This document shows, in pieces, positions 1 through 9,359 of a DNA stretch of 64,000 nt. Location of the stretch: contig NC_080548.1 in the NCBI RefSeq assembly GCF_028640845.1, forward strand, positions 20,909,821 to 20,973,820, given 5' to 3'. This DNA is from Ahaetulla prasina (lineage: Eukaryota > Chordata > Lepidosauria > Squamata > Colubridae). A program made the translations under genes and the position numbers. The stretch's first letter is position 1. Each line of letters begins with the position of its first letter. The notes beneath the pieces were generated by a model that was not told the origin of the DNA, ran no database searches, and worked only from the letters and a program-made list of their open reading frames with translations.

Positions 1-299
1 AAATGGCCTATAGCTCCCTCAAGGAACCCTATGTTGGATATTCCATGTTGTTATGGCTTAAGTTAAAATGGCAATCCATTGTGAATGGCTCAGGACACAG
101 AAAACTGCCTTATAACATATCATATGATGGAATTGTCCGAAGAGCTGGATCCTGGACAGTTGTTCTATTTTCTGATCACTCCTGATTGCATTGACAATGG
201 CTTGCAAAATATGAATTAAAACAGTCATACTATAAAGGACTCTTATATAGATTACAATCATATAGAAAATGTGCCAGATCCTCTCCAGGTATTCTATAG

Positions 300-638
300 T
301 AAAGGTAACATATGTGCTAGTCATTCCCGACTCTAGGGGCTGTGCTCATCTCCGTTTCAAAGCCAAAGAGCCAGTGCTGTCTGAAGACGTCTCCGTGGTC
401 ATGTGGCTGGCATGACTAAATGCCAAAGGCGCATGGAACATTGTTACCTTCCCATCAAAAGTGGTACCTATTTTTCTACTTGCATTTTTTATGTGCTTTC
501 GAACTGCTAGGCTGGCAGAAGCTGGGACAAGTAACGGGAGCTCACTCTGTTACATGGCACTAGGGATTCGAACCACTGAACTGCTGACCTTTCGATCGAC
601 AAGCTCAGTGTCTTAGCCACTGAGCCACTGCGCCCCAC
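300..638 (-). mobile_element. Sauria SINE (tRNA-derived), in copy A
   Basis: On the minus strand it opens with a tRNA-like head (GGCTCAGTGGCTAAG, then a B-box-like GGTTCGAATCCC), passes through the AGCTCCCGTTACTTGTCCCAG block and ends in the BovB-like tail. This is the typical order of Sauria SINEs, moved by BovB-type LINE enzymes. Confidence 0.92.
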
Positions 639-779
639 AGGCATTCCAGACATGGTTAATTATTTGTACAGCGTGATGGAAAGATCTCTGCTGATGGATT
701 CAAAGAAAACCAGAGGCATAGAGAGGAAAGAAGGGTAGGAGGGAGGGAGGGAAGAAAGAAAGAAAGGACAAACAAAAGG

Positions 780-781
780 GA

Positions 782-849
<68 letters not shown>

Positions 850-851
850 AG
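780..851. repeat. (GAAA)n microsatellite
   Basis: Uninterrupted GAAA units, flanked by GGGA/GGAA-rich sequence. It is slightly longer than the equivalent array in copy B (2810-2871). Confidence 0.97.
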
Positions 852-928
852 AAAGATAATGAAGGAAAGAAGGGTGGGAGGAGGAGGGCAGAAAGAAGGA
901 AACAGAAGAAGGAGGGAGGGGGCTGCAC

Positions 929-1476
929 TTGGTGATTTATTCTGGAACATTTCTTGTCTGTTGAAAGCCTGACCTCAGATCGGGTGAGATGACATTAGGA
1001 AGATGTACGAGTGTCTCTTAGCAAAAGTGCATCAGAGAAATTGACCGTGAGCTGCCATCAATCTGCTGAGCTTGAGTGACATCGAGCAACAGATGGGGAA
1101 TTGGGGGACTTAAAGGAATCCTGCGAAGGTCGCTGGGGAGCTGACTCAGCCTTCGCTAAACAGTTCAAAGCCATCAATCACGGCGGCTGGGGGAAAGGAG
1201 GGGAAAGGAGAAGGAAGGCGTTTGCTGGAGTTCTTGTGAGTCCCGTTGCCTTGAATCCCCGATGAACCTCACTTTTTCTTTCTTTCTTTCTAGCTTCGTA
1301 CACGAGCAGGGAGAGAAAATGGGCACAACTGCTTATTTTAATGTGCTGTTTGGAAGGTGCCTAGCAATTTCTCAAGTGATTTCCTCTCCCGGAGAGAGAG
1401 GGTTCTTCTGCCTTTCTGACATTATTCTCAAGGCGCTGGACAATTTTCTTAAAACATCTGTTTTGCTTAGAATATA
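929..1476. other. No gene or repeat recognised
   Basis: Ordinary-composition sequence between the duplication and a CR1 fragment. The short open frame at 1262-1477 has no recognisable similarity or splice context. Confidence 0.5.
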
Positions 1477-2012
1477 GAAGAACAGAGTTGGAAGGGACCT
1501 TGGAGGTCTTCTAGTCCAACTCCCTGCTTAGGCAGGACACCCTACACCACATTCAGACAAATGGTTCGCCAACATCTTCTTAAAAACTTCCAGTGTTGGA
1601 GCATTCACAACTTCTGGAGGCAAGTTGTTCCACTGATTAATTGTTCTCACTGTCAGGAAAGTTCTCCGTAGTTCTAAGTTGTTTCTCTCCTTGATTAGTT
1701 TCCACCCATTGCTTCTTGTCTTGCCCTCAGGTGTTTTGGAGAATAGCTTGGCTGCCTCTTCTTTGTGGCAGCCCCTGAGATATTGGAACACTGCTATCAT
1801 GTCTCCTCTAGTTCTTCTTTTCATTAAACTAGACATAGTTTCTGTCCATTGCTTCTTGTTTTGCCTTGAGGTGCTTTGGAGAATAGCTTGACTCCCTCTT
1901 CTTTATGGCAGCCCTTAAGATATTGGAACACTGCTATCATGTCTCCCCTAGTCCTTCTTTTCATTAGACATACCCAGTTCCTGCAACTGCAAGATCTCAT
2001 CTAACTCTGTTA
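1477..2012 (-). mobile_element. CR1 LINE 3' fragment with internal duplication
   Basis: The minus strand encodes the C-terminal end of CR1 ORF2 (frame 1528-1836, with GDMIAVFQYLRGCHKE and FLTVRTINQWNNLPPEVV) and then the conserved 3' UTR (GTTGGACTAGAAGACCTCC type). The segment of about 140 bp at 1698-1843 is repeated at 1844-1978, so part of the coding end is present twice. It is 5'-truncated and non-functional. Confidence 0.92.
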
Positions 2013-2024
2013 TTCTGTTATCTG

Positions 2025-2810
2025 AAATGGCCTATAGCTCCCTCAAGGAACCCTATGTTGGATATTCCATGTTGTTATGGCTTAAGTTAAAATGGCAATC
2101 CATTGTGAATGGCTCAGGACACAGAAAACTGCCTTATAACATATCATATGATGGAATTGTCCGAAGAGCTGGATCCTGGACAGTTGTTCTATTTTCTGAT
2201 CACTCCTGATTGCATTGACAATGGCTTGCAATATATGAATTAAAACAGTCATACTATAAAGGACTCTTATATAGATTACAATACAATCATATAGAAAATG
2301 TGCCAGATCCTCTCCAGGTATTCTATAGTAAAGGTAACATATGTGCTAGTCATTCCCGACTCTAGGGGCTGTGCTCATCTCCGTTTCAAAGCCAAAGAGC
2401 CAGTGCTGTCCGAAGACGTCTCCGTGGTCATGTGGCTGGCATGACTAAATGCCAAAGGCTCATGGAACGTTGTTACCTTCCCATCAAAAGTGGTACCTAT
2501 TTTTCTACTTGCATTTTTTATGTGCTTTCGAACTGCTAGGCTGGCAGAAGCTGGGACAAGTAACGGGAGCTCACTCTGTTACATGGCACTAGGGATTCGA
2601 ACCACTGAACTGCTGACCTTTCGATCGACAAGCTCAGTGTCTTAGCCACTGAGCCACTGCGCCCCACAGGCATTCCAGACATGGTTAATTATTTGTACAG
2701 CGTGATGGAAAGATCTCTGCTGATGGATTCAAAGAAAACCAGAGGCATAGAGAGGAAAGAAGGGTAGGAGGGAGGGAGGGAAGAAAGAAAGAAAGGACAA
2801 ACAAAAGGGA

Positions 2811-2870
<60 letters not shown>

Positions 2871-2950
2871 AGAAAGATAATGAAGGAAAGAAGGGTGGGA
2901 GGGAGGGAGGGCAGAAAGAAGGAAACAGAAGAAGGGAGGGAGGGAAGAAG
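2025..2950 (+). repeat. Local segmental duplication, copy B
   Basis: Second copy of 1-928. It joins the CR1 fragment directly on its left and breaks away from copy A near 2945, where a GGAA array begins. Confidence 0.9.
2329..2667 (-). mobile_element. Sauria SINE, in copy B
   Basis: Same insertion as 300-638, carried along by the duplication. It differs at a few sites, including a C/T in the CGAAGACG motif. Confidence 0.92.
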
Positions 2951-3004
2951 GAAGGAAGGAAGGAAGGAAGGAAGGAAGGAAGGAAGGAAGGAAGGAAGGA
3001 AGGG
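2810..3004. repeat. (GAAA)n then (GGAA)n microsatellites
   Basis: GAAA units at 2810-2871, a mixed purine bridge, then about 60 bp of GGAA units (2944-3003). The GGAA part is absent from copy A. Confidence 0.95.
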
Positions 3005-3755
3005 GAAACAGCTTGGATGCTGCAGCAAATGGAAGACAGATGCTGTACACTGAACAAGTCAGGGGGTCCAACACTGTTTTCATTTTATTATACTCTCTAG
3101 ACAAAGATATTCTACTCATTCAAGCACCAGCAACTGAGACAAAAAGGCCCAGAGGCATGCTTCAGTTCATTTCAATTTCTTTGAAAAAGGAGGAAGAAAG
3201 AAGTTAGCTAAATGCCCAAAGTCATCAGACTTCTTTAAAGCCAACTGTTAAGTGAGACCAGCAGAACTCTCTGCTTCCAACTGGGCTAGAAATTCCATAC
3301 GAACAGCTGCTTTCTCTGGGCAATGGCCTGCCTCCTTTCCATCCCATCTGGAGCTATTCAAAATAATTGGAAATGCAGATGTGAGAAGGCATGGGGCTGA
3401 AGCATTCCTCTCAAAGTGGAACATTGCGACTCTGATTTAGCATCTGGCTCTACAAACTATCTTCTCTTTTGAAAAGAGTTGGAAAAAAGTATCATGCCAT
3501 GTACTGTATGTAGGATATCTGTCCCCCCTCCTGCTTTTCAGTCTCTGAACTCAAAATTACATCACTTCTAGTAATGCTTTTGACAACTCCCTCTGATTCA
3601 AACTAACTCCAGATTATGGAATGCTAAACAACCTCAGTTTGTTCCCACTGTGAAATCAACACATCCATTGATTATGTTATGGGCTAGAATGGAGCAGGTC
3701 TTTGTTAAATCAAGGCCGCTGACTACCAGCTATTTTCCTGGTTTAAGTCAGGAAG
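3005..3755. other. No gene recognised
   Basis: Unique-looking sequence. Frames at 3013-3207 and 3252-3440 are short and lack splice or domain support. Confidence 0.5.
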
Positions 3756-3768
3756 TTTGCTATCATTA

Positions 3769-4120
3769 AAGGTAAAGGTTCCCCTCGCACATATGTGCTA
3801 GTTGTTCCTGACTCTAGGGGGCAGTGCTCATCTCTGTTTCAAAGCTGAAGAACCAGCGCTGTCTGAAGACATCTCCTTGGTCATGTGGCCGGCATGACTA
3901 AACGCCAAAGGCACACAGAACGCTGTTACCTTCCCACCAAAGGTGGTCCCTATTTTTCTACTTGCGTTTTTTACGTGCTTTCGAACTGCTAGGTTGGCAG
4001 AAGCTGGGACAAGTCATGGGAGCTCACCCCCTTATGCGGTACTAGGGATTCGAACAGCTGAACTGCCGACCTTTCAATCAACAAGCTCAGCATCTTAGCC
4101 ACTAAGCCACCGCGTCCACC
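3769..4120 (-). mobile_element. Full-length Sauria SINE with 13-bp target duplication
   Basis: The complete SINE is bounded by the 13-bp direct repeat TTTGCTATCATTA (3756-3768 and 4121-4133), which fixes both ends. The tail (CTTTACCTTTA on the minus strand) faces left. Confidence 0.95.
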
Positions 4121-4263
4121 TTTGCTATCATTAGGATGCAATGAAAGTGGCAACTAAATTCAGCATTGTGAAATTGCGCTCTTCTCGCTGTTTCTTCCTT
4201 CCTTCCATCACTCAATAATTTAGCAGATTGGGTTATAGGTTTTGGGCTTCTGAAAACAGATAC

Positions 4264-4830
4264 TAGGTCGTCCTTGACTTATGATTGTTGGTGGAGTGGA
4301 GTGGAGAGTGGAGTGGAGTGGAGTGGAGTGGAATGGAATGGTGGAGTGGAGTGGAGTGGAATAGAATAGAATAGAATAGAATAGAATAGAATAGAATAGA
4401 ATAGAATAGAATAGAATAGAATAGGTTTTTTTTTTACTTGGCAACCGGTTCAATTTATGATTGGTCGCAGCATCTTGCAGTCATGTGATCATGACTTGCA
4501 ACTGTCACAGCTGATTGTTGACAAAAAATTGATGTAACTGGATTTTATTCATTTATTAAATTTATATACCTCTCAATTCCCTCTCAAGGTGACTCTGGGC
4601 GGCTTATAAACCATAAAAAGATAAATAGAAAAGCAATTAAAATTTTAAAACTATGCAAAATACTAGCAACCATTTGCTTTGCTTAACAACCACAGTAACA
4701 TGGTCGTAAAAGTGGGTCCCAGTCACATGATGCCTCCCTTTATGACCGTACTGATTCATAATGGAAATTCCAGTCCCAATTGTGGATGTAAATCAAGCAC
4801 TGCCTCTAATGCCAACAATGCCCATTCTTT
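4264..4830. mobile_element. Squamate MITE with GTCCTTGACTTA terminus, heavily interrupted
   Basis: The left end resembles the element at 48854-50018 (GTCCTTGACTTATG). The interior holds the CAGTCATGTGATCATGACTTGCA-type block, and the right part has the GCTTAACAACCACAGTAA block in inverted order. It is interrupted by a pentanucleotide array (4291-4425) and by a piece ending in GACTCTGGGCGGC (about 4541-4650) that resembles the 3' region of another retroelement. Ends are approximate. Confidence 0.6.
4291..4425. repeat. (GGAGT)n grading into (AATAG)n
   Basis: Units change in order from GGAGT through GGAAT to AGAAT. The same series appears at 62898-63000. Confidence 0.95.
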
Positions 4831-5054
4831 CAAAGGGATTACAATGCCACTTGATACAAAGCTAAGAACAATATACATGGTCTGGTAATGACTGATCCTT
4901 CAAACACTCAGAAACAGCGAGTGATCTGCTGAACTGAACTAATGCTGAAGGAATGAAATGATCTTTGTGTTGAATCATACTTGGAAAACGACACACTCCA
5001 AATGAAAATGTGGATCGGTGAGAGAAGAGGAATTTTGTTGTCTTGGGTGTAGTG

Positions 5055-5394
5055 CAGTGGTGAAATCCAAATTTTTTTACTACCGGTTCTGTGGGCGTGG
5101 CTTGGTGGGCATGGTGTGGCTTGGTGGGCGTGGCTTGGTGGGTGGGGAAGGGGAAGGATACTGCCAAATCTCCATTCCCACCTCACTCCTGGGGGAAGGA
5201 CACCGCCAAATCTCCATTTCCTCCCCACTCCAGAGATTGCAAAATCTCCATTTCCACCCCATTCTGGGGCCAGCCAGAGGTGGTATTTGCCGGTTCTCTG
5301 AACTACTCAAAATTTCCGCTACCGGTTTTCCGAACTGCACAAAATTTCCGCTACTGGTTCAACAGAACCTGTCAGAACCTGTTGGATTTCACCC
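5055..5394 (+). mobile_element. hAT-like MITE, ACTACCGGTTC family (F1)
   Basis: It starts CAGTGGTGAAATCC and ends GGATTTCACCCC, an imperfect terminal inverted repeat. The interior has the GTGGGCGTGGCTTGGTGGG block, repeats of AAATCTCCATT and a CTACCGGTTC block. The same family recurs at 10369, 17383, 17535, 27742, 31403 and 55079. Confidence 0.8.
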
Positions 5395-5570
5395 CGACGT
5401 AATGGCTTTGTTACTAATTCCACTTCAATACAAGCAGGACATGAAACCTCAATCTTCTCCTTGGGTGGGTGGGGGGCACTGAGAAGGCGGTGCCAACTGT
5501 GCAGAGAAATTTCCTGAGCACGCAGAGCACTTAACCTAAAACTGTTTTTCCCCCCCTTTCAATTAAAAAG

Positions 5571-5651
5571 AACGGTGGTGCCAAAAACAAGCAGCCAAAA
5601 AAGTCGCCCCTTCAGGCTGACGAGATAGCAGAGGAACCATCAGAATCATAG
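5571..5651 (+). CDS. Candidate terminal coding exon, unidentified
   Basis: A pyrimidine tract (5544-5559) followed by AATTAAAAAG gives a plausible splice acceptor at 5570. The frame from 5571 then reads 26 residues to TAG at 5649-5651, and the predicted end is lysine-rich then acidic (NKQPKKSPL, then EIAEEPSES). No domain is recognised, no upstream exon was found, and a chance match is quite possible. The overlapping frames at 5660-6145 and 5758-5988 lack support and run into the solo LTR. Confidence 0.25.
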   Translation, partial: NGGAKNKQPKKSPLQADEIAEEPSES

Positions 5652-6104
5652 CTCTGAAAATGTCTGCGTTGATAAATAGAAAAAAAGTGGCAAATTACAC
5701 TGGGAAGGACTGGCTCTTGATCAGGGCAGATGTTGCTTCTGAGGTTCCCAGAAGTGCGTGCAAACATCTGGACAACAGGAGACCAATTGTAATGGCCCTA
5801 ACTTCATACCCAGCTGTCTTACCCAGATATGTGCCGTATCTTCAAGTGATGATTCATCTTCACAGAAGGAAACTCGTGATAAGAAGACTAAAACTCTGTT
5901 GGGATTTTACAAAGGAGAATGCTCCAGAGACCTTGAGACTCACAGACTTCCTGGTTCAGAGGAGAATTCTTCCAGTTGTTTCGGATGATAATGTAAAGGC
6001 TTCACTGGGTCCTAAAGTACAGAGGCCTCAGCATGTGCAAGCTCAAAGGCATGCAAGAAAAAGAAGAAGAGGCGTGGAAACATGGGTGGGTGTATTTGTA
6101 TACG

Positions 6105-6678
6105 TGTTATGTCCCCTCCCGGCCACAACTCAGAAAGACACGTGAGCTGACTTTCCTTGCCAGCAATTTACTCCAACAACGGATAACAGTCCTGGCAACG
6201 AACCTGCGATTGCCTGCCAAGTTCTCCTCAGACCAGCTTAATTTGCAGTTCAGGAATGAACAGAAGTCAAAGTCTGAATCATAAAATAACACAGCCAAAG
6301 CTCCCAGAAGTCAGTCTTTGTTCGTCACGTAGCCCAAAGGCACTTTTATACCCTGTGGGGTGTGGCTCCTTGACTCAGCTCTCCCTGGGCCAGCCCCTTC
6401 CTTCCTTTTGCTGCGCACACTTCGCTTGGCGTCACTGCCTTGCATCTAACCACACTGGATTCCCCTCAGCTGGCTCTTGGAGCTCTGCCAGGGAGGAGGA
6501 GGAGGGGTTGGGGGAAAGGGGCCGTGTAGGCTCTTCCTCCTCCACCTGGCCTGCCTCTGGGACCTGGAGCGGAGCCAGAGAGGAAGATTCTGCAGAGGGA
6601 AACCCTGTCGGCTCTTCCCCCTCACTCTCTGAATCACTCTCAGCCAGGAGACCCAGCTCGGGCCCCACAGACACAACA
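6105..6678 (-). mobile_element. Solo LTR, Ty3/gypsy
   Basis: It runs TGTTATG...ACACAACA, flanked by ATACG (6100-6104) and GTACG (6679-6683), a 4-of-5 target duplication. On the minus strand it begins TGTTGTGTC like the LTRs at 7083 and 8792, shares the GATTCAGA-AGTGAGG stretch with them and has a TATAAAAG box near 6345. No internal region is left, so it arose by LTR-LTR recombination. Its U3 holds an acidic frame (6432-6677, minus; ESDSESEGEE) in the phase seen in the other LTRs. Confidence 0.88.
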
Positions 6679-6711
6679 GTACGTGTATATATACATGTAT
6701 ATGTATATGTA

Positions 6712-6935
6712 CAAGAGCTGTGGTAGTGCAATGCTTAGAATGCAGCATTTCAGGCTAATTCATTGTCCAATCACTGCCAGGAGTTCAATTCTGACCAGGC
6801 TCAAGGTTGACTCAGCCTTCATTCTTCCGAGGGCGGTAAAATGAGGATGACCCAGATTCTTGGGAATAATATGCTGACTCTGTAAACCACATAGAGAGGG
6901 CTGTAAAGCACCATGAAGCAATATATAAGTCTACA
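6712..6935 (+). mobile_element. tRNA-derived SINE, family II
   Basis: tRNA-like head, then the CAAGGTTGACTCAGCCTTC block, then GCTGACTCTGTAAACC and GAGAGGGCTGTAAAGC. Other copies at 28184, 44967, 59578, 60935 and 61618 share this order. Confidence 0.85.
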
Positions 6936-7082
6936 CACTATGTGTATATGCAATTATAAATGTATAGTTATAGATATAGGTATATACCCATGATGGCGAA
7001 CCTATGGCATGTGTGCCACAGGTGGCACATGTAGCCATATTGGTGGGCACACAAGCTCAGCTCTGGTGCACGTGTGTGCTGG

Positions 7083-7640
7083 TGTTGTGACCCAGGTTCC
7101 TGGACCCGGACTCCTGGACTCGGATGATTCAGAAAGTGAGGGAGAAGACCTGGCCAGCCCTGCTTCTCTTGAGCCCTTTCCCTCCCTGGCACCCACTCAA
7201 AGGGATGGGGAGGCCGGCAGCCTGATTCCATGGAGCCTCCTTCTGATTTGTAGCGCCCCAAGAACAGTTTTGGAGGCGATGCAAGGTCACGTGGGCGTGT
7301 CGCCGTGCGCAGCAGCGGAAGAGTTGGGACAAAGCCAAGTCATAATTGTCATGCAGTGACATCTGCAGAGACTATAAATAGGAGGCGGGACTTCCTGGTT
7401 TTTGTCTTGGACAAAGTAATGAGTTGGCGAGCTAATGAATTGGCGAGCTAACTATTTCAATGGAGGAAGAATATATTCGTGAGTAATTCTGGCCTTATCT
7501 ATAATTTCCTCGTTATCTCCAGAAACTTGGCAGGCCCGTGGGTAGTCGTGGCCAGGACATGTATCTATGTAAATAAAAGGAAAAAAGAAGGCCTCTGACG
7601 GACTCTTTGCTGGGAGTATTAGGGGGAGGGAAACAGAACA
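7083..7640 (+). repeat. 5' LTR
   Basis: It begins TGTTGTGACCCAGG and ends AAACAGAACA, with a TATA box at 7373 and AATAAA at 7572-7577. The acidic frame GLLDSDDSESEGED lies in its U3, continuous with a frame to 7359. Confidence 0.92.
7373..7415 (+). promoter_or_regulatory. LTR core promoter and inferred 5' end of R
   Basis: TATAAATA at 7373-7380 is followed 31 bp downstream (first T to first base) by GTCTTGGACAAA (7404-7415), which is exactly complementary to the sequence just after the LTR. That spacing suits transcription starting at or near 7404; the start itself is inferred. The same motif lies at 9114-9125 in the 3' LTR. Confidence 0.7.
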
Positions 7641-7641
7641 T

Positions 7642-7653
7642 TTTGTCCAAGAC
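7642..7653 (+). promoter_or_regulatory. Self-complementary primer-binding site
   Basis: TTTGTCCAAGAC lies one base after the LTR end and is a perfect 12-nt reverse complement of 7404-7415. This matches the self-priming arrangement known for Tf1 and related vertebrate sushi elements, where the 5' end of the transcript folds back as primer. Confidence 0.75.
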
Positions 7654-7678
7654 CTGACTAAAACATCTTCCACCAAAG

Positions 7679-8593
7679 ATGGACCAGCAGCAGGTACAGC
7701 AGCAGTTAGAGCAGCTACAAGCGGCTAATCAACAGCTCCAGCAGCAAGTGGCTCACTTGGCAGGCCAACTTGCTGCCAGGAATGTGCCTGCAGCCCCCCC
7801 CCATCCTCCCACTCCTCCTCCTCGTCGCAAGTGCCCGATAACCGTGCCGGATAAGTTTTCTGGGCAGCCTGAGATGTTCCCGACCTTCTTGGGACAGTGC
7901 CAGCTCTACATGGCTATGAGGCCAGAGGATTTCCCAGACGACCGGGCTAAGGTGGCCTTCGTGATTAACCTTCTTTCCGGCTCGGCTGCTCGATGGGCCA
8001 CGCCCCTCTTGCTCCAGGACAGCCCCCTGCTGGCGGACCAACAGCGTTTTTGGCAGCACCTACGCACCATGTATGAGGACCCCGTTCGAATGCTGACGGC
8101 AACCAGGCGCCTTAAGGGACTCCGTCAAGGGAAACGCCCCCTGCAGGAGTACATCGCCGAATTTCGTCTTTTGTGCCAGGACTCTGACTGGAATGATGCA
8201 GCGCTGGTGGACGCGTTCCAGGAGGGACTCTCAGAGGAATTGCATGCGGTCCAACAGTTGGTACGTCAGCAGCTGAATCGGGCAAAGGAGGATTACAAAC
8301 GGTCCGCCGACCGCTCCCGACGGGCAACGCCCCCGCTGGCAGTTGGAGACCGGGTGTGGCTCTCCACCAAACACCTCCCGTCCGACCGCCCGGTAAAGAA
8401 GTTGGACCACCGATTCATCGGCCCGTTCCCTGTCGAGGCAGTCATCAACCCGGTAGCCTACCGACTGACCCTGCCACGATCCATGCGGATCCACCCGTTT
8501 TCACGGTCCCTTCTGGTTCCTGAGGCCACACGAGTCCCCTTGGTGCCCAACAGCACCCGTCACTGTCGCCGAGGGCGGATCGGAGGAATCTGA
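7679..8593 (+). pseudogene. Fused gag-integrase C-terminal frame (Ty3/gypsy)
   Basis: A 304-codon open frame. Residues 1-30 are glutamine-rich coiled-coil-like and 40-52 proline-rich. About 53-190 is a Ty3/gypsy capsid-type Gag domain (FSGQPEMFPTFLGQCQLYM, FVINLLSGSAARWA, LQEYIAEFRLLC). From about residue 195 it becomes the C-terminal part of integrase (RAKEDYKRSADRSRR, GDRVWLSTKHLPS, LDHRFIGPFPVEAV, YRLTLPRSMRIHPFS). The in-frame join removes everything from the zinc knuckle to the integrase core. The frame is intact from ATG to stop, but the final 20 codons are off-frame relative to the chromodomain that follows. Gag might still be produced as a fusion. A domesticated function cannot be shown from sequence alone. 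Confidence 0.85.
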
Positions 8594-8622
8594 AGTCCAC
8601 AGCGTCTGAGACTCCGCTGGCT

Positions 8623-8790
8623 GAAGGTCGTTTCCAATATTTGATCGCGTGGAAGGGATACGGGACTGATTTCTCCTGGGTAGATGCCTCCGGCGTTCAT
8701 GCCCTGACCTGGTGCAGGCCTTCCATGAGCAGAACCCAGCCCGACCGCATCCCGATCGTCAGCCCGGGGAAGGGCCCTGCGGTGAGGATA
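8623..8790 (+). pseudogene. Integrase chromodomain remnant, frameshifted
   Basis: In a frame different from 7679-8593, the sequence reads FQYLIAWKGYG then SWVDASGVHA, a chromodomain pattern. A further single-base shift near 8705 restores a helix-like VQAFHEQNPARP, which continues without a stop into the 3' LTR. The chromodomain supports the chromovirus group that includes Tf1/sushi. Confidence 0.8.
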
Positions 8791-8791
8791 G

Positions 8792-9359
8792 TGTTGTGAC
8801 CCAGGTTCCTGGACCCGGACTCCTGGACTCGGATGATTCAGAAAGTGAGGAGAAGACCTGGCCAGCCCTGCTTCTCTTGAGCCCTTTCCTCCCTGGCACC
8901 CACTCAAAGGGATGGGGAGGCCGGCACAGCCTGATTCCATGGAGCCTCCTTCTGATTTGTAGCGCCCCAAGAACAGTTTTGGAGCGATGCAAGGTCACGT
9001 AGACGTAATCGCCGTGCGCAGCAGCGGAAGAGTTGGGACAAAGCCAAGTCATAATTGTCATGCAGTGACATCTGCAGAGACTATAAATAGGAGGCGGGAC
9101 TTCCTGGTTTTTTGTCTTGGACAAAGTAATGAGTTGGCGCGAGCTAATGAATTGGCGCGAGCTAACTATTTCAATGGAGGAAAGAATATATTCGTGAGTA
9201 ATTCTGGCCTTATCTATAATTTCCTCGTTATCTCCAGAAACTTGGCAGGCCCGTGGGTAGACGTGGCCAGGACATGTATCTATGTAAATAAAAGGGAAAA
9301 AAAAGGAAGGCCTCTGACGGACTCTTTGCTGGGAGTATTGGGGGAAGGGAAACAGAACA
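8792..9359 (+). repeat. 3' LTR
   Basis: Matches 7083-7640 throughout. Differences include loss of one G in the acidic frame (SESEEK instead of SESEGED), two extra CG pairs near 9140 and 9158, and a longer A tract. TATAAATA lies at about 9082 and AATAAA at 9287-9292. Confidence 0.92.

Larger units (their letters stand above)
1..928 (+). repeat. Local segmental duplication, copy A
   Basis: This block matches 2025-2950 at a constant offset of about 2024 bp with only a handful of substitutions and one 5-bp indel near 255, so it is a recent duplication (or an assembly duplicate). It contains unassigned sequence (1-298), a Sauria SINE and a GAAA array. Homology stops near 920, where copy A continues into different sequence. 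The left border lies outside the window. Confidence 0.9.
7083..9359 (+). mobile_element. Internally deleted Ty3/gypsy (Tf1/sushi-type) retrotransposon
   Basis: Two LTRs (558 and 568 bp) enclose about 1.15 kb and are flanked by the 5-bp duplication GCTGG (7078-7082 and 9360-9364). The interior has gag joined to the integrase C-terminus and a chromodomain remnant. Zinc knuckle, protease, RT, RNase H and the integrase core are missing. The LTRs differ by few substitutions and about ten small indels, which suggests a fairly recent insertion. Mobility would need a complete relative. Confidence 0.93.

Noticed and set aside
656..3119. Overlapping minus frames of up to 144 codons rich in S, F, L and P
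   Set aside because: They are translations of GAAA/GGAA arrays and flanking duplicated sequence, with no independent coding evidence.
5055..5394. 8-bp target duplication around this F1 MITE
   Set aside because: The flanks GGTGTAGT and GACGTAAT agree at only 5 of 8 and are offset by a base.
7083..9359. Endogenous retrovirus with env
   Set aside because: The chromodomain, Gag type, self-priming site and 5-bp duplication fit Ty3/gypsy; no env-like frame is present.
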